From NCBI GenBank assembly GCA_910584695.1, contig CAJUBR010000020.1, positions 6,300-38,477 on the forward strand: DNA of 32,178 nucleotides. Reading direction: 5' to 3'. Both the position numbers and the translations under genes were made by a program. Position 1 is the first letter of the stretch; every line of letters starts with the position of its first letter. This DNA is from an uncultured Lachnospiraceae bacterium. GTDB lineage: Bacteria; Bacillota; Clostridia; Lachnospirales; Lachnospiraceae. This document shows, one piece after another, positions 13,960 through 22,629 of the stretch. Below the pieces are notes generated by a model. That model did not search any database, was not told the origin of the DNA, and saw only the letters and a list, made by a program, of their open reading frames with translations.

Positions 13960-14859
13960 TTATTCCGTACTTTGATACCCGTAATTTTTTAACAGGTATT
14001 CACTGTCCCTCCAGTCTTTCTTCACTTTAACCCAGAGTTTTAAATTGACCTTGGTATCTAATAGATTTTCCATATCCTTCCTTGCCAGCGTACCAATCTT
14101 TTTCAACATACTTCCCTGTTTCCCAATGATAATACCCTTATGCGAATCCCTCTCGCAAATAATAGTAGCCTCAATATCCATAATACGACCATCTTCTCTG
14201 TCCTTCATGCGGTCAATCACCACAGCAATTCCATGAGGAATCTCTTTATCCAGACATCGTAATGCCTTTTCCCGTATCATTTCTGCTACTATGGCACGCT
14301 CCGGCTGATCCGTTATCGTATCCGCATCATAATACTGCGGTCCCTCCTGTAAATAAGCAAAAATTATTTTCATCAACTCATCGGTATTTTTATCCTTCAA
14401 TGCCGACACCGGAACAATTTCTTTAAAATCATAGACCTCTTTATAGGTATCAATTGCTTTAAAAATCTCCTCCTCCGTCACCGTATCCGTTTTATTCATA
14501 ACAAGAATGACCGGGGTATGTACTTTTTTCAACTGTTCAATAATATACCGTTCACCGGCTCCAATAAAAGTAGTGGGTTCTACCAGCCATAAAATAATAT
14601 CTACTTAATTCAGCGTATGTTCCGCCGTGCTAAGCATATATTCTCCTAACTTATTCCTTGCACGGTTAATTCCCGGCGTATCCAAAAATACAATCTGCCC
14701 CTCTTTGGAAGTATAAACGGTCTGAATACGGTTTCTCGTAGTCTGTGCCTTTTTGCTCGTTATGGCAATTTTCTGCCCGATTAAATGATTCATCAAAGTG
14801 GATTTTCCCACATTCGGTCTACCAATAATGGTTACAAAGCCTGATTTAAATTGTTTCAT
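13960..14859 (-). pseudogene. era: GTPase Era, interrupted by one in-frame TAA codon
   Basis: Era binds the 3' end of 16S rRNA and acts in 30S ribosome assembly. The reading frame is collinear with a normal Era of 299 residues: GRPNVGKS (G1), DTPG (G3), NKTD (G4) and a C-terminal KH domain with GIIIGKQGSMLKKIG. It is broken only by TAA at 14605-14607, between AEHTLN and VDIILWLVEPTTFIGAGE. Era proteins usually have Glu in that place, so a single GAA to TAA change explains it; no bases are gained or lost. The 84-residue upstream piece lacks G4 and the KH domain, and the downstream piece lacks G1. Since Era is essential or nearly so in most bacteria, a sequence error, a mixed population or a second era copy are the main alternatives. 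Start ATG follows a weak AAGGAG (about 14869). Confidence 0.9.
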
Positions 14860-14879
14860 ATATTCTCCTTTTGCACTCT

Positions 14880-15977
14880 CTATTCCTTATTTGTACCGGA
14901 AGTCTCTTCCTGAACAATACTCGTATTTATTTCTTTCTCCATAACAGAAGCCTTTCTCTGATCCTGATTGATTCCTTCTGAAACAGCATATTCCATTTGC
15001 TGATTCATTCGTTCCTGCTTTTTTCTCTTTCTACGTTTTACTATCTTCCGAATCATCCATATTATGATACCCAGCACAACTCCCCAGACCACCAGATACG
15101 GAAGTGCAACAATAAATGCTACTAAAAAATTTATAAATCCATTTTTGATATCCCTAAAAGAACTCTCCAATCCCGTGGTGATTCTTGACAAAAATGTACT
15201 GTCATCAATCGCTACTGTATAATTTACTTCTTCTAACGTGATACTGACTGTACTGTAGGCAATCAGGGAATCATATAGTTTTTTCTGTGACTGGTAATTT
15301 TCCAGTTCATATCGCACCTCAGTCAGGCGGTCTTCCAGTGCGATAATATTCTCTAAATTATCTGCTTTTTCAAGAAGCTCATTCAGCCTTTTCTGTTCTG
15401 TTTTCAATGAAGCAATTCTGCTTTCTGTATCTGCATACTCCAAAGTAACATCCTCAGCCGACTCCGACTGGCTTACCACCGTTCCGAGATTTCCCATGGA
15501 ACTTATAAAACCATCACATGCATCTGCCGGGATTCTCGCAGTCATTCTCAAAGTACGGTAATTACTGCCTGATATGTCAGAAGAAGAAACATACCCTTGA
15601 CACTTATCAATCTGATTCTTTAAATACGCATATGCATCATCAAACCTTTCCGTTTCATAATTATAATAATAATCCTTTATTATTTTTTGGTTGTCATTAT
15701 ATGCTGCTGTATTTTCCCCATTACCGGCTGATACATTTGTTTCTGCTCCCCCTTCATCCGAAATATCGCTGGCTTTCGAATCTTTGACAGACTCCATATC
15801 CATCTCTGCATGATTCTGTATTCCATAAGTCGTCTCTGCATTTTGGTAATCCGCTGCGGAACCTGTTTCCATCTCTTCTTTTCCCGCATTTCCACAAGCC
15901 ATTGCAACGTTACATAACAACGCACAAAGCATCATGAATAGCAAATCTCTTCTGCTTCTTTTTCCTGTTCTCTTCAT
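14880..15977 (-). CDS. DUF4349 membrane-anchored lipoprotein
   Basis: A 365-residue envelope protein of the DUF4349 family, function unknown. N-terminal lipoprotein signal ending VAMAC (Cys near 28), a Glu/Asn-rich spacer, then the DUF4349 domain with a RMTARIPADACDGFISSMG-type segment (near 147-165), TLEYADTESRIASLKTEQKRL and a coiled coil at about 185-235. One transmembrane helix near 285-315 is followed by a very basic KIVKRRKRKK stretch and a polar cytoplasmic tail. The family is thought to span periplasm-like space and membrane with the coiled coil outside. Start ATG at 15977 has AAAAGGAGG seven bases upstream. It ends 20 bases before era and probably shares its transcript. Confidence 0.88.
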   Translation of the reverse strand: MKRTGKRSRRDLLFMMLCALLCNVAMACGNAGKEEMETGSAADYQNAETTYGIQNHAEMDMESVKDSKASDISDEGGAETNVSAGNGENTAAYNDNQKIIKDYYYNYETERFDDAYAYLKNQIDKCQGYVSSSDISGSNYRTLRMTARIPADACDGFISSMGNLGTVVSQSESAEDVTLEYADTESRIASLKTEQKRLNELLEKADNLENIIALEDRLTEVRYELENYQSQKKLYDSLIAYSTVSITLEEVNYTVAIDDSTFLSRITTGLESSFRDIKNGFINFLVAFIVALPYLVVWGVVLGIIIWMIRKIVKRRKRKKQERMNQQMEYAVSEGINQDQRKASVMEKEINTSIVQEETSGTNKE

Positions 15978-16061
15978 CCCATATCCTCCTTTTCAGATAA
16001 AACCCGTTAAGCCCTTTCCATATTTTTCAGGTATCTGATCTATCAGTGGAGATTTTTCCCA

Positions 16062-16076
16062 AAAGTGTTGCACTTT
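16062..16076. promoter_or_regulatory. Palindrome AAAGTGTTGCACTTT upstream of the DUF4349 gene
   Basis: Perfect 6+3+6 inverted repeat in the 145-base gap between the M16C peptidase and the DUF4349 gene. It could be a regulator-binding site for the DUF4349-era-recO transcript; no clear -35/-10 pair was found next to it. Confidence 0.3.
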
Positions 16077-16122
16077 AGCATATTATTTTATCTGTGACTG
16101 TATTTCAATCCGGTCTGATATC

Positions 16123-19032
16123 CTATACCAGATTCTTAATCTCATCAAATAAGGCATCTTCTGCCTGTATTATATCTTCATCACCAAGAGCCGCAATACA
16201 TTCCTTCGAAAAAACCGCCTTCAAATATGGAGCCAATTTTCGAATTTCCTCTACATCTGCTGACAGCACCTCATCCCTGTCCTTTTGCAGCTGTTTATCC
16301 GTAATCCCGGACAGATAACAGATAAAGTTAAAGGCTCCCTCCGCTGACGGCGTCATCGGTGCATCCAGCTTGCTAATTGCTCCAATAATATATTTTAACA
16401 TATCCCGGTCAGATGCAGCAAAATGTTCCACATAATCTGCAGCCTGCTTATATACCTCGTAAGTTCTTTTCAGGTTTGGATCACGATAAGATGTAAAAAA
16501 AGCATCTCCAATCCTGTTAAAGTTACACATGCATCCGTAGGCACCGCCTTTTACACGAACATTAATCCAGAGATAATCATATGAAAAAATCACCTGCAAT
16601 ACATTTAGCGCCCCTGTATATGTGTATCCTTTTTCTAAAAAGTTGCCGGCGGCAGCGGCATACTGCACCTTGCTTGCAGTTTTAAAGCCTTCATTTTTTA
16701 TCTTCAAATCAAAATTTTGTTCCGTCTCATCTGACGAGTCATTATTCATACGTCTCTTCAAGGATACCAATGCATTCCCGAGACATTCTGAAATATCCTC
16801 TTGACCGGTATAAGAAATAATAAGGTTCCCTGTCTTAGCCATTGCATGAAGTGCCTTTTTCAACTTATCACAGACTTCTTCATAACGTTCTTCAAAATGC
16901 CGGTACAAATCCTCTACAAATTCATAAAAAGTAATTCCCTCTAATATTTCCTTCAAATAAGCTCCCTTTGAGAAATAAGATAACGCCCGGTTTGCCATCG
17001 CTGTATGCCCATTTTCCGGAATACCCATCTTCATTTGGGATACAAGTTCTGCCAACACTTCTTTCATACGCTTCTTATCCGTTACATGGGAAGTAAATAG
17101 AATTTCTTCCATCAGAGCAAGTGCATCCGAAAGATTTTCATATAGAACCTTAGTTCGGATTCCAAAACTGACTCTATACTCTCCCAACTCCCTTTTTACA
17201 CCGAAGGTACTAAGAGAAATACCAATCCCTCCTGTTTTCAAATCAATTTCATTTGCAAGACTTCCGTAGGAGTGGCTGTCTGTATCCACCTCCTTATATA
17301 ACGCTGTCAGCAAAGATATATAGGGAAACAGCTCAAGAGGAACCCTATTCAGCATAAAATGATAATCCACATAAGCAATTCCGTTGGTAAAAATATCATG
17401 CCCAATGACCGGAATATCTTCTACTACAGATTCCTTATTTTTGATATGATATGCTTCCTTTCCAATATCCGATAACTCTAGTAACGGAATCTTCAACATA
17501 TCTTCTTCGGATGAAGGTTCAGACTGGTAATCATTTAACTCCTTTGTCTGCCTTACCAGAGCTTCCACTTCTTCTGTTGTGAGACTTTCTTTATAAGCCT
17601 TTAGTTTTTCTGCTGTCTTTTGGTCGATCTCTTTATTTAATCCCTTCTTCGGAACTGCCAGAACAACTGATTTATGTGAATTGCCCAGTACATATTCTTT
17701 TAATATATTAGTAAAATAGCCCGTTCCTATCTGTTTTTTTAAAAATTCAAATTCCTTGTTGAATTTTAAATACATAAATGGTTCCTTTTCATCATACAGC
17801 CAACTGTTAAATGACTGGAGACCATACATCAGCCCCTTTGGAAAACGTCCATAGTTTGCTTCTTTTAACTTAAATTCAAAATGATTCAAGGATGCTTTTA
17901 ACACTTTCTCCTCAAAACCGTTCTCAATGATCGATGCAAGCGTCCTCTCAATAATATTTATAAATCTATCCTTTTCTTCTGTTTTACATCCCTTTGCAAC
18001 AATCGAATATACCGGCTGCAGCATGCTGTCTTCATAAGAGCTGAATACATCATTACTGATTCCTGCATCTACCAGTGCCTTTTTTACCGGAGCTCCCGGT
18101 ACATCAAGCAGTGCATAGTCAAGAATCATAAATGCAAGGTTTAAAGTCCTGTTCAAGCTATTACCAATTATAGTATTGTAGCTTAAATAGGTATTTTCCT
18201 CTTCCTTCTCTGCATCGGAGAGTGCATAATTCAACGTAATTTCCTTCGGCTGATCAAAGGATTTTTGCATTTTAATTTCGGAATCAACCTGCTGATAATC
18301 AAAATCTTTCAGATATTCCTCATCTATAAATGCCAGCTCCTTTTCCACATCGATTGCACCATACAGATAAATATAGCTGTTAGACGGATGATAATATTTT
18401 TTATGAAAATTCAAAAATCCTTCGTAGGTAAGCTCTGTAATTGCCTTTGGATCACCTCCGGACTCAAATCCATAGACCGTATCCGGCAACAAGGAAGACT
18501 GAATCACCTGCATTAACTGCTGTTCTGCCGAAGAATAAACTCCCTTCATCTCATTATAAACAACACCGTTATAGGTAATGGCATCTTCTTCTTTTTCCAA
18601 ATGATAATGCCAGCCCTCCTGCTTTAATATCTTATCATTCGTATAAATATTCGGGTAAAATACAGCATCCAGATATACGTCCATTAAATTATGAAAATCC
18701 TTATCATTAATGGATGCTACCGGATATACTGTTTTATCCGGATATGTCATTGCATTTAAAAATGTATTTAAGGAGCCCTTTGCAAGCTCTACAAACGGGT
18801 CCTTAACCGGAAATTTTCTTGAACCGCATAATACAGAATGTTCAATAATATGCGGCACACCCGTATCATCCGCCGGAGGAGTACGAAACCCAATCTGAAA
18901 CACTTTATTTTTATCATCATTTCCTATTATCATAACATGTGCCTTTGTCTTATCATGCTCTAACAAATAGGCAGTTCCATTCACTTCCTCAATATACTCT
19001 TCCTTTAACAGTGTATAATTTTTAACGTCCAA
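16123..19032 (-). CDS. M16C zinc metallopeptidase (presequence protease-like)
   Basis: A large cytoplasmic peptidase of 969 residues in the PreP/M16C branch of the pitrilysin family, which degrades unstructured peptides inside a closed chamber made of two halves. The inverted zinc motif HIIEH is at 61-65, with Glu64 the catalytic base, and the third zinc ligand is expected at Glu161 in VYNEMKG. Four alpha/beta subdomains are implied by length, with the M16C-associated linker near 450-700 and the C-terminal GGAYGCMCNFNRIGD-type motif (near 837-851) in the inactive half. Start is TTG at 19032, supported by AGGAGG eight bases upstream; no ATG is better placed. A TATAAT at 19081-19086 on minus is a likely -10. 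It precedes the DUF4349 gene by 145 bases. Confidence 0.93.
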   Translation of the reverse strand: MDVKNYTLLKEEYIEEVNGTAYLLEHDKTKAHVMIIGNDDKNKVFQIGFRTPPADDTGVPHIIEHSVLCGSRKFPVKDPFVELAKGSLNTFLNAMTYPDKTVYPVASINDKDFHNLMDVYLDAVFYPNIYTNDKILKQEGWHYHLEKEEDAITYNGVVYNEMKGVYSSAEQQLMQVIQSSLLPDTVYGFESGGDPKAITELTYEGFLNFHKKYYHPSNSYIYLYGAIDVEKELAFIDEEYLKDFDYQQVDSEIKMQKSFDQPKEITLNYALSDAEKEEENTYLSYNTIIGNSLNRTLNLAFMILDYALLDVPGAPVKKALVDAGISNDVFSSYEDSMLQPVYSIVAKGCKTEEKDRFINIIERTLASIIENGFEEKVLKASLNHFEFKLKEANYGRFPKGLMYGLQSFNSWLYDEKEPFMYLKFNKEFEFLKKQIGTGYFTNILKEYVLGNSHKSVVLAVPKKGLNKEIDQKTAEKLKAYKESLTTEEVEALVRQTKELNDYQSEPSSEEDMLKIPLLELSDIGKEAYHIKNKESVVEDIPVIGHDIFTNGIAYVDYHFMLNRVPLELFPYISLLTALYKEVDTDSHSYGSLANEIDLKTGGIGISLSTFGVKRELGEYRVSFGIRTKVLYENLSDALALMEEILFTSHVTDKKRMKEVLAELVSQMKMGIPENGHTAMANRALSYFSKGAYLKEILEGITFYEFVEDLYRHFEERYEEVCDKLKKALHAMAKTGNLIISYTGQEDISECLGNALVSLKRRMNNDSSDETEQNFDLKIKNEGFKTASKVQYAAAAGNFLEKGYTYTGALNVLQVIFSYDYLWINVRVKGGAYGCMCNFNRIGDAFFTSYRDPNLKRTYEVYKQAADYVEHFAASDRDMLKYIIGAISKLDAPMTPSAEGAFNFICYLSGITDKQLQKDRDEVLSADVEEIRKLAPYLKAVFSKECIAALGDEDIIQAEDALFDEIKNLV

Positions 19033-19080
19033 CTTACTTACCTCCTAATCACCATGCTTAACCGCATCTGCTTTTACTCT

Positions 19081-19086
19081 ATTATA
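19081..19086 (-). promoter_or_regulatory. Probable -10 box of the M16C peptidase promoter
   Basis: Perfect TATAAT on minus about 50 bases before the TTG start; the -35 (TACAAA-like) is weak. Confidence 0.4.
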
Positions 19087-19192
19087 ACAAAATATAATTC
19101 TATTTGTATGTATTTATTTCCAATAAAATACTATACCATTCATTGTCAGCATTGTCATTCATTTTTTCTTAAAAATTCCATCACAATAAAAA

Positions 19193-19230
19193 AGGTATAA
19201 AGCCTTCCTCATTCAATCGACTTTACACCT
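19193..19230 (-). terminator. Terminator after the small coiled-coil gene
   Basis: On minus AGGTGTAAAG (19221-19230) pairs with CTTTATACCT (19193-19202) including one G-U pair, then TTTTTTATTG follows. It starts 14 bases after the stop codon. Confidence 0.85.
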
Positions 19231-19243
19231 AATCCTGCCGCAC

Positions 19244-19570
19244 TTATGCTTTTAGTTTGTCACCTTCAATCCAATTCCTATTCTCTGTACTCGTTCCCCA
19301 TGCATCAAGTGCCAGATCATACGTATCGGAAACTTTATGTTTCACTTTTTTAAGTTCTTTTCTTATATCAACCTGCCCCATTCTTAACACTGATACATCT
19401 GATTCCATTTTTTCAAGTCTGCTGTCCATCTTATCAAGTCTGCTATTGACAGGCTTTAATTTCTCATCTAATTTTTTATCCAGTTTCTCATCTAATTTTT
19501 CATCCAGTTTCTCGTCTAATTTCTCATCCAGCAGATTTGAAATTGCTTGTAATAATTGTTCATTATCCAT
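19244..19570 (-). CDS. Small coiled-coil protein with DEKL tandem repeats
   Basis: A 108-residue, highly charged, probably cytoplasmic protein of unknown function. After MDNEQLLQAISNLL come six to seven copies of the tetrapeptide LDEK, then a predicted coiled coil (SRLDKMDSRLEKMESDVSVL) and a C-terminal segment with DLALDAWGTSTENRNWIE. In DNA the repeat is a 24-bp unit (19463-19531 region) of the kind prone to copy-number change. Start ATG has GGGAGG upstream at good spacing, and a promoter and terminator flank it, which supports a real gene rather than a shadow of the serine-rich opposite frame. The repeat length of four residues does not fit a classical heptad, so the first part may be an extended charged helix. 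I do not recognise the family. Confidence 0.75.
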   Translation of the reverse strand: MDNEQLLQAISNLLDEKLDEKLDEKLDEKLDKKLDEKLKPVNSRLDKMDSRLEKMESDVSVLRMGQVDIRKELKKVKHKVSDTYDLALDAWGTSTENRNWIEGDKLKA

Positions 19571-19592
19571 ATACGACCCTCCCTGTATAATG

Positions 19593-19621
19593 ATTATAAC
19601 ATGATTAAGATATAAAGTCTA
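19593..19621 (-). promoter_or_regulatory. Promoter of the small coiled-coil gene
   Basis: On minus TAGACT (19616-19621), 17 bases, TATAAT (19593-19598). The -35 matches four of six positions. Confidence 0.5.
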
Positions 19622-19885
19622 TTCCATTATCAAAGCCCCCTTGCTTGATACGCTCTCTGATACCCTCATTAAAAGTAGTTCCATCTATTACTTTATAAAG
19701 GCTTTTCATAAACCAGTTTTCTTAACGAAAGCAACGGGAGCAATAAAAAAGACCAATGTTGGGTTATTTTACATATTTTTTGATGATATGCAGCAAATGG
19801 GTTTATTTTTAACTGAAATATGAGATGATTCTTTGTTAAACCAACATTTGATTCCTCTATACATACCAAAGATTTTTAAAAGAAT
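19622..19885. other. Gene-poor stretch with possible gene remnants
   Basis: No convincing gene. On minus a 34-codon frame (19708 to 19607) begins MKSLYKVIDGTTFNEGI and reads like natural protein, but has no ribosome site. A piece just upstream in another frame contains FYCSRCF. Together they could be the tail of a decayed gene. A 12-base imperfect inverted repeat (AATGTTGG near 19755 and CCAACATT near 19843) encloses about 75 bases and might be a relic of a small mobile element. Confidence 0.25.
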
Positions 19886-19931
19886 AAAAAGTATCAAAAA
19901 GTATTATTTTTAAATCTTTTTGATACTTTTT
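19886..19931. terminator. Strong bidirectional terminator hairpin downstream of the tRNAs
   Basis: AAAAAGTATCAAAAAG (19886-19901) pairs perfectly over 16 bases with CTTTTTGATACTTTTT (19916-19931), with T-rich tails on both strands. It would end the tRNA transcript on minus. Confidence 0.8.
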
Positions 19932-19933
19932 TA

Positions 19934-20008
19934 GTCAATAACCCCGCAACAAACTACGGGGCTTCAAATGGACATGCGAACATATCCGCTTGACTCATTG
20001 CTCATCAG
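19934..20008 (+). repeat. Dispersed repeat, degenerate copy (copy D)
   Basis: Starts GTCAATAACCCCGCAAC with a CCCCG/CGGGG hairpin as in copy C, and toward the tRNA has CTTGACTCATTGC, a weak match to the right-end signature. It lies directly against the 3' end of tRNA-Met. Confidence 0.45.
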
Positions 20009-20082
20009 TAGCGGAAGGGAGATTTGAACTCTCGACACTACGGGTATGAACCGTATGCTCTAGCCAACTGAGCTATTCCGCC
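20009..20082 (-). tRNA. tRNA-Met (anticodon CAT)
   Basis: Complete cloverleaf of 74 bases: acceptor GGCGGAA with TTCCGCT (first pair G-U), D arm AGCTCAGTTGGCTAGAGC, anticodon stem TACGG/CCGTA with loop TTCATAC, T arm GAGAGTTCAAATCTCCC-like. The anticodon is CAT. The anticodon stem lacks the three G-C pairs of initiator tRNA, so it is elongator Met, though tRNA-Ile with a modified CAT anticodon cannot be fully excluded. CCA is not encoded. It is second in a two-tRNA transcript. Confidence 0.93.
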
Positions 20083-20087
20083 ATAAA

Positions 20088-20160
20088 TGGAACCTACAGG
20101 GCTCGAACCTGTGACCCTCTGCTTGTAAGGCAGATGCTCTCCCAGCTGAGCTAAGATTCC
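20088..20160 (-). tRNA. tRNA-Val (anticodon TAC)
   Basis: Complete cloverleaf of 73 bases: acceptor GGAATCT with AGGTTCC, D arm with AGCTCAGCTGGGAGAGC, anticodon stem TCTGC/GCAGA with loop CTTACAA, T arm ACAGGTTCGAGCCCTGT. The anticodon TAC reads Val codons. CCA is not encoded. It lies five bases upstream of tRNA-Met. Confidence 0.95.
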
Positions 20161-20183
20161 ATTGTGCACTTGACACAAGTGAT

Positions 20184-20212
20184 AGTATATTAAAAACAGA
20201 TTCATTTGTCAA
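20184..20212 (-). promoter_or_regulatory. Consensus promoter of the tRNA pair
   Basis: On minus TTGACA (20207-20212), exactly 17 bases, TATACT (20184-20189). Between it and tRNA-Val is a hairpin CACTTG-ACA-CAAGTG (20167-20181) that may guide 5' processing. Confidence 0.85.
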
Positions 20213-20230
20213 CCCTTTTTTTCATTTTTT

Positions 20231-20713
20231 TTACCGGGTAAAATACATTACCAGATAAATAATCCCAAGTATAATCAAAATCGGAATTCCCAAAGTTACC
20301 AAAATCCAAAACAAACCTTTCAGAATACAGCATACCAATACAACAAAAAGAATAAAAATGACAACATATAAAATTTTTGCATACCATGAATGCATACTAA
20401 ATTCAAAATGCCTTTTATCCTGTCTTTCATCTTTATTCTGTTTTGCGTTACTTCGTCTGGATACACGCCGCGTTCTTCCGTCTTCTGTATATTCTACATC
20501 TACAATGCGTTCCCCTGATTGTGCTGCAATAATGGACCTTGCGATCAGGGAAGGCTTTCCAAGCTCCTTCAACACCTGTTCTTCCGTTTTTCCATTCTGA
20601 ATCTCCTCTTCAATATAAGATGCATAATATCGGTAAGAATCCATCATGGCTTCTGCCGAAACCTCTCCTGACAATGCCTGTTTTAGTTCTTCCAAAAATT
20701 CTTGTTTTGTCAT
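20231..20713 (-). CDS. HAAS/DUF1700 membrane protein
   Basis: A 160-residue inner-membrane protein. Residues 1-60 form the HAAS (DUF1700) domain: MTKQEFLEELKQALSG, then YRYYASYIEEEIQNGKTEEQVLKELGKP, a helical module that usually accompanies PadR-type regulators or membrane sensors. A polar linker with RRVSRRSNAKQNKDERQ leads to two closely spaced hydrophobic segments (about 111-133 and 136-157) making a hairpin in the membrane. Start ATG at 20713; a TTG four codons earlier gives no better ribosome site, and neither is strong. No PadR gene is adjacent, which is unusual for this family. The gene follows the transglutaminase-like gene by about 70 bases and probably shares its transcript. Confidence 0.85.
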   Translation of the reverse strand: MTKQEFLEELKQALSGEVSAEAMMDSYRYYASYIEEEIQNGKTEEQVLKELGKPSLIARSIIAAQSGERIVDVEYTEDGRTRRVSRRSNAKQNKDERQDKRHFEFSMHSWYAKILYVVIFILFVVLVCCILKGLFWILVTLGIPILIILGIIYLVMYFTR

Positions 20714-20784
20714 AACTTGCACCAAACCTATCTAATATAAGTTATTCCTTTCCTTTATTTTTCTTCCACCCTTCCCCTTTCTCA

Positions 20785-21894
20785 TCACTGTACATCCAGC
20801 ACCAGAATATGATAAGCTCCCTCTCCAAAAGTCTGCCATTTCACACTATTATATTGGGAATTATCCTGAAAGATAAACTGTATATCTTCTTCTTTTTCTG
20901 TATAGTTTTCAATGACTGCCTCATAACGTTCCACTCCGTTCTTTACTATTGCGTTATATGCCTGTATCTTATAATCATCAAAACTTTTAAAATATGTTTT
21001 GCTTTTTACATAATAATTATAATCCATGTCATCTGCAACAGGATAGTCATCTCGGTTCCACACATGGTTTTGTGCCATAATCTCATCCGTTACGTTAAAA
21101 TACGGATGTAACGTGTTTCCACCTTGGTCTGGCAACGGATCATCCCATGTTGCATCAACATGATACCATTTTCCATCTAATTCCACCAAATTCCATGCAT
21201 GATCAATTCCATCTGCCGTCCCTGTGACAAACCGGGATTTTATTCCTGCACACATAAATAACAGCTGTAAGGCTTCCGCATATCCGTTACAGACTGCATC
21301 ACCGTTCACCAAAGCTCCATATGCACGGTAGATATCATTCTCCCCAGACTGTAATGTGACTTTACTATAATGGCAGTGTGTCACAAGATAATCATGAAGT
21401 GCCAGTTCTTTCTCATACTCACTCATTGATGGAGAAATCTGAGAATTAAGAATCTGTCTGATGACTTCATAAAGCTTTTTTGCTTTTGGTTCAGATTCCG
21501 GGATCTGCATCTGATTCATGTATGCATAATATGCATAATAATTTGTTGTCCTCTTTATGGTAATTTCTACTTTCTTGTAGGTATTGCCTACCGTTCCAAT
21601 CTGCTGATAGGTTTCGCCGCTTCCAAATATTCCGTCTAGCGAAGCATTAATCTGATTAATTTCATCTACATCCATATCCTTTAGATAAATAATAAATGAT
21701 TCTGCTCCCTTTAAAATCTCCTGGTCTAACCGCTCTGAAACACTTAGCAAATCCGAGTAAATATTTTCCTGTTTAAAATCCTCTTCCATTACAGAGGTTA
21801 TTTTTTCCTGCACTGCCGGAACACCTTCATAGGCATACACTGCTAAACCTGCCAAAACAAAAACAATAGAAAACAGAATTACTTTCTTTCCCAT
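20785..21894 (-). CDS. Secreted or membrane-tethered transglutaminase-like protein
   Basis: A 369-residue protein with an N-terminal signal anchor (MGKKVILFSIVFVLAGLAVYAYEG). The centre is a transglutaminase-like (papain-fold) domain with the full triad: Cys202 in NGDAVCNGYAEA, His232 in GIDHAWNLV and Asp247 in YHVDATWDD. Such bacterial proteins act as proteases or cross-linkers outside the membrane; the reaction here is unknown. Residues 30-150 are a helical and Tyr-rich region, and the last 70 residues look like a small beta domain. Start ATG at 21894 has AGGAG six bases upstream, and a TATAAT lies close by on minus (near 21916) with a poor -35. The DUF1700 gene lies just downstream. Confidence 0.87.
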   Translation of the reverse strand: MGKKVILFSIVFVLAGLAVYAYEGVPAVQEKITSVMEEDFKQENIYSDLLSVSERLDQEILKGAESFIIYLKDMDVDEINQINASLDGIFGSGETYQQIGTVGNTYKKVEITIKRTTNYYAYYAYMNQMQIPESEPKAKKLYEVIRQILNSQISPSMSEYEKELALHDYLVTHCHYSKVTLQSGENDIYRAYGALVNGDAVCNGYAEALQLLFMCAGIKSRFVTGTADGIDHAWNLVELDGKWYHVDATWDDPLPDQGGNTLHPYFNVTDEIMAQNHVWNRDDYPVADDMDYNYYVKSKTYFKSFDDYKIQAYNAIVKNGVERYEAVIENYTEKEEDIQFIFQDNSQYNSVKWQTFGEGAYHILVLDVQ

Positions 21895-21969
21895 ATTACT
21901 CTCCTAGTACCTCCATTATAGATATCAACATTTTATGTATTGTTTGATTGTATCATTCTTATCCAATCC

Positions 21970-21998
21970 TTGCAAATCTTATTTTAATCGGCTAAAAT
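21970..21998 (+). promoter_or_regulatory. Promoter of maf
   Basis: TTGCAA (21970-21975), 17 bases, TAAAAT (21993-21998), followed by a short leader with AAGGAGG. Confidence 0.55.
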
Positions 21999-22025
21999 AA
22001 AAGAAAAGAAAAAGGAGGCATTTTT

Positions 22026-22616
22026 ATGATAAAAACAGAGATTCCCATCATTTTAGCATCTGCTTCCCCCCGCAGAGCGGAACTTCTAAAACAAGCGGGG
22101 TTTACCTTTACTGTTGTGCCTTCCGAAACGAAAGAATCAACAACAGAAACTACCCCGGTCAAAATTGTAGAAGACCTTGCCTTTCAGAAAGCAAATGAGG
22201 TCTACCTGCGTCTAAAAAAAGAATATGCTGACCACGATTATATGGTACTCGGTGCGGATACCTTAGTATCTTATGACGGCGAAGTACTGGGGAAACCAAA
22301 AGACAAACAGGAGGCATTTGATATGCTGAAAATGCTTTCTGACCGGACACATCAGGTTTTTACGGGGATTGCCATTATTTTACGAACGAATGCCGAAAAA
22401 CGAACCTATCTTTTGAATGAGCGAACCGATGTCACTTTTTATCCAATTCATGATTATGAATTACGGGACTATATTGCAACCGGTGACTGCCTTGATAAAG
22501 CCGGTGCTTATGGCATACAAGGACCTTTTGCTGTTCACATTAAAGAAATCAAAGGAGATTACAATAATGTAGTCGGTCTTCCCATTGCGAAACTATATCA
22601 GGCTATAAAAGGGTGA
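22026..22616 (+). CDS. maf: Maf nucleoside triphosphate pyrophosphatase
   Basis: House-cleaning pyrophosphatase that hydrolyses non-canonical or pyrimidine nucleoside triphosphates (dTTP/UTP type) and is linked to septum inhibition in Bacillus. 196 residues, full length. The signature SASPRRAELLKQAGF is at 12-26, ADTLVSYDGEVLGKPKD near 78-94, and YxATGDCLDKAGAYGIQG (near 151-170) forms the base-recognition end. Start ATG has AAGGAGG at good distance. It is divergent from the transglutaminase-like gene and convergent with the chemoreceptor gene, so it is probably transcribed alone. It is one of only two plus-strand genes here. Confidence 0.95.
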   Translation: MIKTEIPIILASASPRRAELLKQAGFTFTVVPSETKESTTETTPVKIVEDLAFQKANEVYLRLKKEYADHDYMVLGADTLVSYDGEVLGKPKDKQEAFDMLKMLSDRTHQVFTGIAIILRTNAEKRTYLLNERTDVTFYPIHDYELRDYIATGDCLDKAGAYGIQGPFAVHIKEIKGDYNNVVGLPIAKLYQAIKG

Positions 22617-22629
22617 TGATCATACCCAT

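Noticed and set aside
19607..19708. 34-codon minus-strand ORF beginning MKSLYKVIDG
   Set aside because: No ribosome site and its end overlaps the promoter of the coiled-coil gene; kept only as a possible remnant.
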